Assembly: GCA_030424665.1 (NCBI GenBank)
Contig: JAUHWN010000024.1
Location: forward strand, 1-34,845
Reading direction: 5' to 3'
DNA from: Bdellovibrionia bacterium
GTDB taxonomy: Bacteria; Bdellovibrionota; Bdellovibrionia; Bdellovibrionales; JAGQZY01
DNA: 34,845 nt
The notes below the pieces were generated by a model. The model worked only from the letters and a program-made list of their open reading frames with translations, was not told where the DNA came from and did not search any database. Shown one piece after another: positions 1-7,470 of this stretch (position 1 is its first letter; every line of letters starts with the position of its first letter). The translations under genes and the position numbers were made by a program.

Positions 1-168
1 GGTGTCGATTGCGGCCTTCACAGGCGCATCTGCTTCCTCTCCTGGGTTCTCTATGTTTTCTTGATCGCCCTTTTGAACGGTACCCAAAATATCATCCATC
101 GACGCCCATGCTTTGCGTCGACGCTTTCTTTTGAGTCCTTCTTTTTTGGGGCCTTCAAAACGCGGCAT
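1..168 (-). CDS. Hypothetical basic protein, 3' end cut by window edge
   Basis: An open frame starts at the ATG complementary to 166-168 and runs off the left edge after 56 codons. It begins MPRFEGPKKE and continues with a cluster of Lys/Arg residues (about residues 8-19), followed by an acidic stretch rich in Glu, Asp and Asn. It lies only 20 bp downstream of the ParA-like gene on the same strand, so the two probably share a transcript. Genes directly after parA are often ParB-type or other ParA partners, and the basic N-terminus would fit DNA or nucleoid contact. No ParB motif is visible in the part present, so the function is left open. Confidence 0.6.
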   Translation of the reverse strand, partial: MPRFEGPKKEGLKRKRRRKAWASMDDILGTVQKGDQENIENPGEEADAPVKAAIDT

Positions 169-188
169 TAAAGTCCAGTCCTATACAG

Positions 189-1205
189 CTAAATCATTGG
201 GTCTTGCTGACCAAGAACAGGGGAGTCCATTCCCGCAGAATTCATTCCTTCAGTTTTTTGTTTCTTCATCGACAGTGCACCATCCAAGTCGAGCACTTCA
301 CGAGTCAGTAGATCGATATCCATTTTTGCCGAAGAATCTCTAAGGTTATCAAAGAGAGTCACAAGGCTCGCGTTGGCATTGGGTATCTGCTGATTGGTCC
401 CTACATAACTCTTGTAGAGTAGGGGGCCAAAAACTTCGTGTTTGATGAGCATTTCAAGCGTGTCGTGGGATAAGCTAGTTCGCTTATCAAATTTATTGAG
501 CACAATTCCAATAGGTATTTGCTGATCGAAATCACTTCCGATGCGAGAAACCTCTTCATAGGTAAATTGTAGACCTTTAAGGGCATTTCGATCGGGATCA
601 ACAACTGCAATAACCTTATCCGCGGCCAAGGCTGCGGCGGCATTATTGGAGCCGAGAGCAGGCGGGCAGTCGAGGACAATTAAATCGTAATCTTCTTCAA
701 CACTGGCTAGTCTTTGTGAATAAACTCGGTCCAATCTAATTTTTTTAATCGTTAGGGTGTTCTCGAGAAGAGCATTGTCCAAGTTACTTGGGACAAGGTC
801 TAAGCCTGGAAGAACCGAGACGATAAGGTCTTTGAAGTGGACTGTCGGATCTGTAATTGAGTCGATGAGGCAAGCGTGCTCATCTCCATCGACGCCGAGT
901 AAATCTGTTAAGTTCCCTTGTTGATCGAGATCAACGCATAGAACGCGCAATCCATATAAGCTCGCTCGAATTGCAAAGTTGAGAGCAATAGCGGTTTTGC
1001 CGGTCCCTCCCTTTACAATTTGAAAGGCAATCTTCTTTCGCTTGATCGGCAAGTCAAAGATTGTGCGTGCTGTGTCGTGCCCAAAGTAAAGACGGTTCGC
1101 GCTCTTGCGATAATCAACCTCTTTACTTTTTAGGGTTTTGTTTATGGCCTGCAAACTGACGCCTAAAAAATCGGCGGCATCTTTAGCGGTCATTTTTGGT
1201 TCCAT
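189..1205 (-). CDS. ParA-family ATPase with N-terminal HTH domain
   Basis: ParA/MinD-type ATPase of 338 residues. The N-terminus (about 5-50) reads as a MerR/excisionase-like helix-turn-helix (AKDAADFLGVSLQAINKTL). The deviant Walker A motif KGGTGKT lies at about 65-71, including the signature first lysine. The A' motif DLDQQGN is near 92-98, and the Walker B strand DLIVLDCPP lies near 173-181. The DNA-binding N-terminus makes it longer than the chromosomal Soj type (about 260 aa) and resembles plasmid type Ia ParA proteins that repress their own promoter. The expected role is ATP-dependent positioning of DNA or a protein cargo on the nucleoid. The SD AGAGG sits 8 nt before the ATG. The neighbours are hemB and a partial basic protein, not gidA/gidB, so this is probably not the main chromosomal segregation locus. 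Confidence 0.85.
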   Translation of the reverse strand: MEPKMTAKDAADFLGVSLQAINKTLKSKEVDYRKSANRLYFGHDTARTIFDLPIKRKKIAFQIVKGGTGKTAIALNFAIRASLYGLRVLCVDLDQQGNLTDLLGVDGDEHACLIDSITDPTVHFKDLIVSVLPGLDLVPSNLDNALLENTLTIKKIRLDRVYSQRLASVEEDYDLIVLDCPPALGSNNAAAALAADKVIAVVDPDRNALKGLQFTYEEVSRIGSDFDQQIPIGIVLNKFDKRTSLSHDTLEMLIKHEVFGPLLYKSYVGTNQQIPNANASLVTLFDNLRDSSAKMDIDLLTREVLDLDGALSMKKQKTEGMNSAGMDSPVLGQQDPMI

Positions 1206-1262
1206 GATAAAACCTCTGTTTAAGTTTGGACCTGTTTTTCGTGATTAACTTCAACCACCATG

Positions 1263-1291
1263 ATTAGATCAAAAAACTCAATGATGTCCAA
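1263..1291 (-). promoter_or_regulatory. Sigma-70-like promoter of the ParA-family gene
   Basis: On the minus strand TTGGAC (-35, 1291-1286) and TCTAAT (-10, 1268-1263) are separated by exactly 17 bp. This places transcription start near 1256, about 50 nt before the ATG at 1205. It is a consensus match by eye only. Confidence 0.5.
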
Positions 1292-1389
1292 GATAAAATA
1301 AAAAAATAGTGAAGAGAGTTTGGGTGGTGAATCTCAAGAGATTTGCTTAAAAGTTAAGCTTCTCTGTTTTTGAATTATAAAAGCTTACT

Positions 1390-1431
1390 CTTCAAGCAGT
1401 GCTGAAAGTATTGGCAATCCCAATGCTGAAG
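1390..1431 (-). terminator. Hairpin after hemB, probable terminator
   Basis: Fifteen bases downstream of the hemB stop lies an extended inverted repeat. The outer arms are CTTCA(A)GCA (1390-1398) and TGCTGAAG (1424-1431), and an inner stem is ATTGG/CCAAT around a 5-nt loop. The T1424 cannot be in both stems, so the exact fold is uncertain. On the hemB strand it is followed by a loosely T-rich stretch rather than a clean U-run. Confidence 0.4.
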
Positions 1432-1445
1432 TTCATGCATTAAGA

Positions 1446-2459
1446 TTAGAATTTATTCTTTTTAAAATCTTGGGCAAAGTCGAGCGCGAAGTAAGAAAGT
1501 ATAATATCTGCGCCGGCTCTTTTAATCGAAAGAAGCATTTCGTCTCGAGCAGCTTTCTCGGTGATAGCGCCGGCCTTTGCGGCAAACTTGATCATGGCAT
1601 ATTCACCACTCACGTTATAGGCGGCGACGGGAACTGTAAATTTACGTTTCACATCTGAAATAACATCGAGGTAACTCAATGCGGGTTTGACCATAACCAT
1701 GTCAGCACCTTCGCGAACATCGAGTAGGACTTCTCTCAAAGCTTCCCTTCGGTTGGCCGGATCCATTTGATAGGTTTTTTTATCACCAGACTTTGGTGCA
1801 GACTCAAGGGCATCTCTGAAGGGGCCATAGAAGCTACTGGCATATTTCGCAGAGTAGGCAAGGATTCCAACTTCACTAAAGCCATTTTCATCCAATGTTT
1901 CGCGAAGAACTTTGACTCTGCCATCCATCATATCAGAAGGGGCCACAATGTCTGCGCCGGCTTGAGCTTGGGTGAGAGCCATTTCCGATAGAACCTTTAG
2001 AGTTGGGTCATTAAGTATTTGCCCCTGATGAACGATACCGTCGTGTCCATCACTGGAGTAAGGGTCCATTGCTACATCTGTTATTACCGTGAGATCCGGT
2101 ACGGAATTTTTGATCTCCATAACCGTAGAGGGAAGAAGGCCCTCTAAATTCGTGGACTCTCTAGCGAAGCTATCTTTAAGTTGGTCTTCTACGGCCGGAA
2201 AGAGGGCGACTCCGGGTATGCCTAAGTCATGGGCTCTTTTGCATTGCTCGAGTACCTGGTCAGTTGAATAGCGAAATTGCCCGGGCATAGAGCGAATTTC
2301 TTCTTTGCGATTCTTTCCTTCAATGACAAAAAGAGGAAGGATGAAATCTTTTGGGTTCAAGTAAGTTTCTCGAACCATATCTCGTACACTTTTTGTTTTT
2401 CGGTTTCGGCGCGGGCGGTGTCGCAGAGAATAGGTTTTACCGAGTAAATCTTTTTCCAT
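1446..2459 (-). CDS. hemB: Delta-aminolevulinic acid dehydratase (porphobilinogen synthase)
   Basis: HemB condenses two 5-aminolevulinate molecules to porphobilinogen, the second committed step of tetrapyrrole/heme synthesis, in the cytoplasm. The 337-residue length is normal. Both active-site lysines are visible: K205 in AYSAKYASSF and K258 in MVMVKPALSYLD. The metal-site segment TDVAMDPYSSDGHDG (128-142) has aspartates where zinc enzymes carry cysteines, so this is the Mg-dependent, zinc-independent type. The C-terminal flexible-lid region YNVSGEYAMIKFAAKAG is intact. An SD (GAGG) lies just before the ATG. It is monocistronic on this strand, with a probable terminator hairpin after the stop and a palindrome-containing leader before the start. 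No other heme-synthesis gene is nearby. Confidence 0.97.
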   Translation of the reverse strand: MEKDLLGKTYSLRHRPRRNRKTKSVRDMVRETYLNPKDFILPLFVIEGKNRKEEIRSMPGQFRYSTDQVLEQCKRAHDLGIPGVALFPAVEDQLKDSFARESTNLEGLLPSTVMEIKNSVPDLTVITDVAMDPYSSDGHDGIVHQGQILNDPTLKVLSEMALTQAQAGADIVAPSDMMDGRVKVLRETLDENGFSEVGILAYSAKYASSFYGPFRDALESAPKSGDKKTYQMDPANRREALREVLLDVREGADMVMVKPALSYLDVISDVKRKFTVPVAAYNVSGEYAMIKFAAKAGAITEKAARDEMLLSIKRAGADIILSYFALDFAQDFKKNKF

Positions 2460-2503
2460 AGTTTCCTCTTTCTATTTATTTAGAACTATGTTGAAAGGCG
2501 AAG

Positions 2504-2539
2504 GAAGTCCAGACTTCGAATACGTCTATATATATAGAC
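2504..2539 (-). promoter_or_regulatory. hemB leader: hairpin plus 16-bp perfect palindrome
   Basis: Upstream of hemB are a 6-bp hairpin GAAGTC-CA-GACTTC (2504-2517) and, 6 bp further away, the perfect 16-bp palindrome GTCTATATATATAGAC (2524-2539). The TATATA core could also form the -10 region of the hemB promoter, so a protein bound to the palindrome would compete with RNA polymerase. This is seen in sequence; the operator role is inference. Confidence 0.35.
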
Positions 2540-2579
2540 AAAATTGCCTCTATCCATTGGCTAAAATTGAAATCTAGTT

Positions 2580-2820
2580 ATCACAAAGAAAACTTCAGTT
2601 GGAGCTTTAGCAAGTGGGGTCATCCCAGCGGTAAACTTTGAGAATGGCCGCAGCATGTCACTTCCTCGGGCGGAGCCGAGAAAGGTCTTGATAAATGGTT
2701 GGAAAGTCCAGGTCTTTGCCTCTCAGAAGGGGCTTAATTCCCATTGAAAGGGGCTAACAGAACCCTGACTTGTTCAGGTCCCAACTGCCCTTAGACTGAG
2801 CCTATATCGAGGGGGGTCAA
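2580..2820 (+). other. Intergenic leader before olsB with possible RNA structure
   Basis: The 361-bp gap 2460-2820 has no convincing gene. Its right two thirds are more GC-rich than the A/T-rich hemB side. They contain a hairpin CTCGG/CCGAG (2665-2669 with 2676-2680), a near-direct repeat GAAGGGGCTTAA / GAAAGGGGCTAA near 2717-2757, and a hairpin CCTGA/TCAGG (2764-2778). The olsB SD (GAGGGGGG) ends the segment. It may be a structured 5' UTR. I could not match it to a known riboswitch. Confidence 0.3.
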
Positions 2821-3645
2821 ATGCTCTTAGGTCTTGATTACGAATCGAATCGGCAACTCGCCATCAACGATCATGAATTTGCGCCACACATACCTCTACT
2901 CATTCAATGTGGTCGTTACACGATAAAAACCATTTCATCCCGGCGGGAGCTCCATGAAGTTTTTCAATTCCGCCACGAGGTCTTCTACGAGGAGTTGATG
3001 GCAAAAGGGCAAAAGGGAATGGATTACGATTATCTTGATGAGGAGTGTGATCACCTCATTATAGTCGATGATTCTAAAGGAAAAATTATTGCGAATTATC
3101 GCCTTCTTTCATCGAGATTTTGCTCCCAGTTTTACTCTGAAAACGAATTTAATATTTCAAACTTTCTGCGTTTGTCAGGCCATAAGCTTGAAATGGGGCG
3201 GGCCTGTGTTCACAAGGACTACCGAAAAGGTCCCGTGGTACACTTACTGTGGCGTGGTGTCGCAGAATATTTGAAGCGCACCGAGACAGAGTATCTCTTC
3301 GGCTGTGCAAGCCTCCGCTACCTGGATTCTCTGCAAGTTGCGGTGGTCTGCGAGTATTTAGAGCGAAACAATCACATTAGTAAAGACTATGGCATTAGGC
3401 TGATAGATGGCCTTGAGATACCTGGCCTGAGCCGTAAGAAAGAGTTCGTGAGTCGCTCCTGGGGAGTTTTCCTTGAGGACAAGGTTAATGATCTTATGAA
3501 CCCTTTGTTTCGCAGTTATCTCAAAGTCGGCTCTGTTTTATTTGAGAGTCCCGCATGGGATAAAAAGTTGAAATCAGTTGACTTCTTTACGGTACTTAAG
3601 ATTAAAGGGATGAATCCAGCATTTGCGAGAAGGTATGGTCTATGA
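2821..3645 (+). CDS. olsB: OlsB-like GNAT acyltransferase (lyso-ornithine lipid synthesis)
   Basis: Protein of 274 residues resembling the OlsB/hemolysin-type GNAT acyltransferases. These move a 3-hydroxyacyl chain from ACP to the alpha-amino group of ornithine, giving lyso-ornithine lipid. Recognisable blocks are FRHEVFYEEL (about 50-59), the acidic DYDYLDEECDHLIIVD, GKIIANYRLL, and the acetyl/acyl carrier-binding region LEMGRACVHKDYRKG. No signal peptide is seen; the protein should work at the cytoplasmic face of the inner membrane. The start follows a strong SD (GAGGGGGG). The stop overlaps the next gene in an ATGA junction, and that gene is PlsC/OlsA-like. This olsB-olsA order supports an ornithine-lipid pathway. 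Close relatives can act on other amino acids, so the exact head group is not proven. Confidence 0.75.
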   Translation: MLLGLDYESNRQLAINDHEFAPHIPLLIQCGRYTIKTISSRRELHEVFQFRHEVFYEELMAKGQKGMDYDYLDEECDHLIIVDDSKGKIIANYRLLSSRFCSQFYSENEFNISNFLRLSGHKLEMGRACVHKDYRKGPVVHLLWRGVAEYLKRTETEYLFGCASLRYLDSLQVAVVCEYLERNNHISKDYGIRLIDGLEIPGLSRKKEFVSRSWGVFLEDKVNDLMNPLFRSYLKVGSVLFESPAWDKKLKSVDFFTVLKIKGMNPAFARRYGL

Positions 3646-4502
3646 AATGGCGTATTAAAGCCACAGTGATGTTGTCTCTGATCCTTCTGTATCTGATTAC
3701 AGCACTTCCGGTGCAAATTTTTGTTTGGGGAGAGAAGCTCAAAAGACAGATCATGTTTGGCTATATGAAATTCTATTCGAGAGTTGCCGTTTGGGTGCTC
3801 GGAGTAGAAATCAAAGTCGAAGGCGAAATTCCAAATAAAAATGTGGCCGCTCTCTATGTGAGCAATCACATGTCCTATCTAGATATTATAATTTTTGCTG
3901 CCGTTAGCCCCTCTATATATATTACTTCAGTTGAAGTGGGTGACTCCCATGGACTGGGTTGGATCTCTAAATTGGCATCTTGTATTTTTGTGTAGCGACG
4001 GGATCGTTCTAACGTTGAGAAAGAAATTAAAGAGGTCGAAAGACACTTCGCCATGGGTTTACCTGTGGGTCTTTGCCCTGAGGGAACTTCTACTAACGGA
4101 AAAGAAATTCTAAAATTCAAAAGAACCTTCTTTGATCCCGCCATTAATACTCAAACTCCGGTATTGCCGATGTGCTTGCGCTACACAAAAATTGACGGCG
4201 TCGAGTTCGGCGAAAATAATGCGGATAAAGTTTGCTGGTACGGGAAGATGACCTTTATGCCTCACTTCAATAACTTAATGAAGGTCAATCGTATTGAAGC
4301 GACTCTTTCGTTTTTGCCAAAAGTAGAAATTCGTCCTGATCACGATCGCCGCTCTTTGGCCGATGAATGCCACGATCTTATCGAAGACCGATACTTCAAT
4401 AAATCAGAGTCCGATGAAGCTCTAGTGAAACCGGGTATGGCTTCTGGGGTAGCAACAGAAGGTCCTTCAAATGAGCGCCCAGGTGTTTCTCCGTCATTGT
4501 AA
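3642..4502 (+). pseudogene. olsA: OlsA/PlsC-like acyltransferase interrupted by an in-frame TAG
   Basis: Both parts are in the same frame: 3642-3992, then TAG at 3993-3995, then an open frame to the stop ending at 4502. Joined, they give a normal-length (about 286 aa) 1-acyl-glycerol-phosphate-type acyltransferase. It has an N-terminal membrane segment (about 8-30), the catalytic HX4D motif in NHMSYLD before the stop, and the PEGT motif in GLCPEGTSTNG after it. The stop falls in the conserved block between them, after CIFV and before RRDRSNVEKEI, where homologues have FV/FI-x-R. GAG or AAG to TAG is a one-base change. As the partner of olsB it should add the second acyl chain to lyso-ornithine lipid. 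The explanation could be a recent nonsense mutation, a sequencing error, or read-through (TAG followed by C). There is no frameshift. Confidence 0.8.
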
Positions 4503-4548
4503 TTTAATGGCTATGGTTTCAAAAGAGGAACTGTGCTATTAAACGTTT

Positions 4549-4959
4549 ATGATTGAAAAAGTTAAAGAGGTGTTTAATCGCCTTTCTATTCATAGTCTTG
4601 AATTAATAGACACAATATATGCCGGCGAAGTTGTTTTCATCGATCCTTTTCAAAAAATTCAGGGTCGTGATGCGCTTAAAGCGTATTTTAAAAAAACTTA
4701 CTCGGGCGTCGAATATTCAAACTTTCAGTTTAAAGAGGAATTTCCCAAGGAGACCGAGGCGGTATTGCTCTGGAATATGCAATTTAGGCATAAGTGGTTA
4801 AAACGCGGGGAATTGATAGAGGTTGAAGGTTCGAGTCACCTTAAGTGGACGACTGAGGGTTTGATTTATCATCGAGACTATGTCGACTCGAGTAATCTTG
4901 TTTTTGAAAATGTTCCTGGATTGGGTCGAGTCTTTAGGGGCCTCAAGTCATTTATTTAG
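4549..4959 (+). CDS. NTF2/SnoaL-like fold protein
   Basis: Small 136-residue protein with the layout of the SnoaL/nuclear-transport-factor-2-like superfamily. It has an N-terminal helix, then VFIDPFQKIQGRDALKAYF, a motif typical of these cone-shaped folds (…DP…I.G.dal..yf), and alternating beta strands ending in FENVPGLGRVFRGLKSFI. There is no signal peptide or membrane segment. Members of this fold include small-molecule isomerases, hydrolases and binding proteins, and no substrate can be assigned here. It lies 46 bp after the olsA-like reading frame on the same strand and may be co-transcribed. The ATG is not preceded by a well-spaced SD; AGAGG is about 20 nt away. Confidence 0.6.
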   Translation: MIEKVKEVFNRLSIHSLELIDTIYAGEVVFIDPFQKIQGRDALKAYFKKTYSGVEYSNFQFKEEFPKETEAVLLWNMQFRHKWLKRGELIEVEGSSHLKWTTEGLIYHRDYVDSSNLVFENVPGLGRVFRGLKSFI

Positions 4960-5005
4960 GGCCAAATGGACCAGGGCCTACTTTCAGCTAAGAATTTTTC
5001 TCAGC

Positions 5006-5033
5006 CCCAGGCTCGAACTTGAGTTGGCCTGGG
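5006..5033 (+). terminator. GC-rich hairpin between NTF2-like and helicase genes
   Basis: CCCAGGC (5006-5012) pairs with GCCTGGG (5027-5033) around a 14-nt loop, 47 bp past the stop of the NTF2-like gene. There is no T-run after the stem, so it may be a weak terminator, a processing site, or part of the helicase leader. Confidence 0.35.
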
Positions 5034-5053
5034 CCTGCTTATATAAGTGACCC

Positions 5054-7405
5054 ATGCGAATTCGAGTAAAAGACCAGAAATTGAGTGTTTCTGTGGGTGA
5101 GTTTTCACAAGCTCCATTGGTTATGGGGCAAGTGGGTCCGAGCCAGAGCCCCCTTTTTATCGAAGAGGGCCTAGGCGACGAACATCTCAGAGTTCAAGCT
5201 TTACGGGCTGGTGAGGTTGAAAACTACGATACCGAACGATTCCTCAGTTTACAGATGTCGGTTGAGTCATGGAATATTGAAGTCAAAGGTCGGGTCGATG
5301 GCTTTTTCATAAACGAAGCCGGTCGCGCCTGTATAGAAGAAATAAAAACCAGTTCTGACTATGAGTCGCTTCTAGAAATTTTAGGGAACCCTTTAGGGCA
5401 TCCCTACGGGCTACAGCTCCTTAGCTATTGTTATATTTATCAAAAGAAAATGAATGAGTGGCCAGAGGCCCAATTTGTTTTTGCAAAAACGGACTCGTCG
5501 AATCACCACGAAATTTTTTCTTTAGATTACGAACCCAAAGCCGTCGAAGAGTTTTTTGCGCAAAGGCTAGAGTATTTGGCGGTCGAAGGAGAGCTTCACA
5601 AGGCTCGTTTGAATCGAAGAAAAGAAAATATTAAATCGATTCAGTTTCCGTTTTCTGAATATCGAAAAAATCAAGAAAGTCTAATTCAATATATAGAAGA
5701 GAGTATCAAAGCAAAAAAAGTTTGCTTCTACCAAGCCCCGACAGGACTCGGGAAAACTGCAGCCAGTCTTTGGGCTCATCTTAAAAACTGCGGTGAAAAA
5801 GCGTCTCAACTCGTTTATGTCACACCTAAAAATAGTCAGCAATTAAATGTGGTTGATACGGCTCTTGAGTTTAATATTGAGGGGCTCAAAGTACTTCAGC
5901 TGAGGGCCCAGTCCCGATTTTGTAATTTGGATGAGTGTTCGAGTCATTGTCCCCGCAAAGCGAATTACTATGAATATATATCCGACAAAGAAAACTTAAA
6001 AGAACTCGAAGAAATTGAGGGCCGTGACTCAGCATCGTTAGAGCAGTGGGCGGGCCAAAGGGAGCTTTGCCCCTATCTGTTGCAGATGGATCTAATAAAA
6101 TCTTCGGATCTTATAGTTGGAGATTATAACTACATTATATCTGAAACTAATAGCATTGATCGCTTTCACTTTGGCGAGCCTAGTCAGGCCATGCAACCGA
6201 GTCTAGTGGTTGATGAGGCCCATAATATTGTTCAGCGATCCTGGGATGAATATTCGGTTCGTTTAGAGTACTGGGAAGATTTAAATAGAACATCAGACTC
6301 AAGTCTTAATAAAAAAATCCGTAGACTCAAAGATGAGTACAATGAATTTGTGAAGGGGGTTGAAAGTCAGGCGCGTCTTTCTGAAGAATTTCGTGAAGAA
6401 CTTTTTGCATCACTCAGGGAGCTACTTGAAGGTTTTTACGAGGTTCTTGGCTTCTATTCAAATCGCAACGAGCATCTAGAGTCCTATCAGCAAATCGAGA
6501 CGTTTTACTTTTTAGTCCACGGCTTTTCAAGACTTTTGAGTTATGAGGTCTTGGATTTTGCAATGGTCAGCAATAAAAGCAGTTTAGACCTTTTGTGCTA
6601 TGATGCCTCTCAGGTCCTAAAGCAATATTTTTCTCGGTTCCATCAGCTTTGCTTTTTTTCGGGAACCCTCAAACCAGTAGATCATCACGCCCGATTACTA
6701 GGATTTAGTGGGGATGAATATCAATTCAAGGAATTTGCTTCTCCATTTCCGAGGGAGAAAAGAAAGTTGATGTTTATTCCGCAAATATCGACTCGTTCGA
6801 AGGCCATGGCTGTTTCGAGTGGTAAAGTTGCTGAGTTAATTAATCGAGTGATTAGTCAAAAGAAGGGCAATTACTTGGCCTTCTTCCCGAGCTATCGATT
6901 TTTGAATGAGGTCGCAAGCCTCGTTGAATATGACAATATCATTGAACAAAAACCTGGTTTGTCGAGTTATGAAGTTAAAGAAATTCTCGACACCCTCGAA
7001 ACCAGTACGGGAAATTTATTACTCGGAGTGCAGGGTGGAGTGCTCTCTGAGGGGATCGACTACAAGGGTTCTATGGCAGAAGGAGTTTTTGTTATTGGCC
7101 CGGGACTGTCTGCTTACTCCCAAGAAAACCGGTGGCGAAGGGACTACTTTGAGTCGCGCAACCAAAAGGGTGAAAACACTATCTTTATCTATCCAGCCCT
7201 TCGAAGAAGCATCCAGGCCGCGGGCCGGGTTATTCGTTCTGAAGAAGATCGCGCTTTTATTATTTTGGTCGATGATCGCTTTTTGTTACCCAGTTATTCG
7301 GAGTGCTTTCCGGAAGACTGGTTTGTTGAGTCGCCAAAAGAGTGCGTGCCGAAAAGCATTTTGCGTGAACTTGACCAGTTCTGGCAGGAATCGGATCATG
7401 TATAG
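5054..7405 (+). CDS. XPD/DinG-like Fe-S helicase with N-terminal PD-(D/E)XK nuclease domain
   Basis: Superfamily 2 DNA helicase of 783 residues. The N-terminal region carries a RecB/Cas4-like nuclease signature: D82 in GRVDGFF, E96-x-K98 in EEIKTS, and Q121 in LQLLSY. The helicase part has Walker A TGLGKTA (about 230-236), DEAH (387-390) and late motifs GGVLSEGIDY and QAAGRVIRS. Cysteines C290, C295, C299 and C339 match the four-cysteine iron-sulfur cluster of the XPD/DinG/YoaA family. Proteins of this family unwind 5'-3' at forks, R-loops or damaged DNA. With the nuclease domain it could open and trim DNA ends or flaps. The next gene, 65 bp on, is another nuclease fusion, which suggests a joint repair or DNA-processing role. 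No signal peptide is seen, so it is cytoplasmic. Confidence 0.88.
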   Translation: MRIRVKDQKLSVSVGEFSQAPLVMGQVGPSQSPLFIEEGLGDEHLRVQALRAGEVENYDTERFLSLQMSVESWNIEVKGRVDGFFINEAGRACIEEIKTSSDYESLLEILGNPLGHPYGLQLLSYCYIYQKKMNEWPEAQFVFAKTDSSNHHEIFSLDYEPKAVEEFFAQRLEYLAVEGELHKARLNRRKENIKSIQFPFSEYRKNQESLIQYIEESIKAKKVCFYQAPTGLGKTAASLWAHLKNCGEKASQLVYVTPKNSQQLNVVDTALEFNIEGLKVLQLRAQSRFCNLDECSSHCPRKANYYEYISDKENLKELEEIEGRDSASLEQWAGQRELCPYLLQMDLIKSSDLIVGDYNYIISETNSIDRFHFGEPSQAMQPSLVVDEAHNIVQRSWDEYSVRLEYWEDLNRTSDSSLNKKIRRLKDEYNEFVKGVESQARLSEEFREELFASLRELLEGFYEVLGFYSNRNEHLESYQQIETFYFLVHGFSRLLSYEVLDFAMVSNKSSLDLLCYDASQVLKQYFSRFHQLCFFSGTLKPVDHHARLLGFSGDEYQFKEFASPFPREKRKLMFIPQISTRSKAMAVSSGKVAELINRVISQKKGNYLAFFPSYRFLNEVASLVEYDNIIEQKPGLSSYEVKEILDTLETSTGNLLLGVQGGVLSEGIDYKGSMAEGVFVIGPGLSAYSQENRWRRDYFESRNQKGENTIFIYPALRRSIQAAGRVIRSEEDRAFIILVDDRFLLPSYSECFPEDWFVESPKECVPKSILRELDQFWQESDHV

Positions 7406-7470
7406 GCCTGGGTCATTCTTAAATGCGATCGTGAACTCTTCCGTCAGAGGCCGCGCTAAAAGGAGTGGGT

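Noticed and set aside
2690-2720. GGAAAGTCCAGG resembling the RNase P RNA segment GGAAAGTCCGGG
   Set aside because: Only this short block fits; the other conserved RNase P core elements are absent and the region is too short.
3516-3869. 117-codon minus-strand ORF
   Set aside because: Antisense to the olsB-olsA junction, where the plus-strand motifs are convincing.
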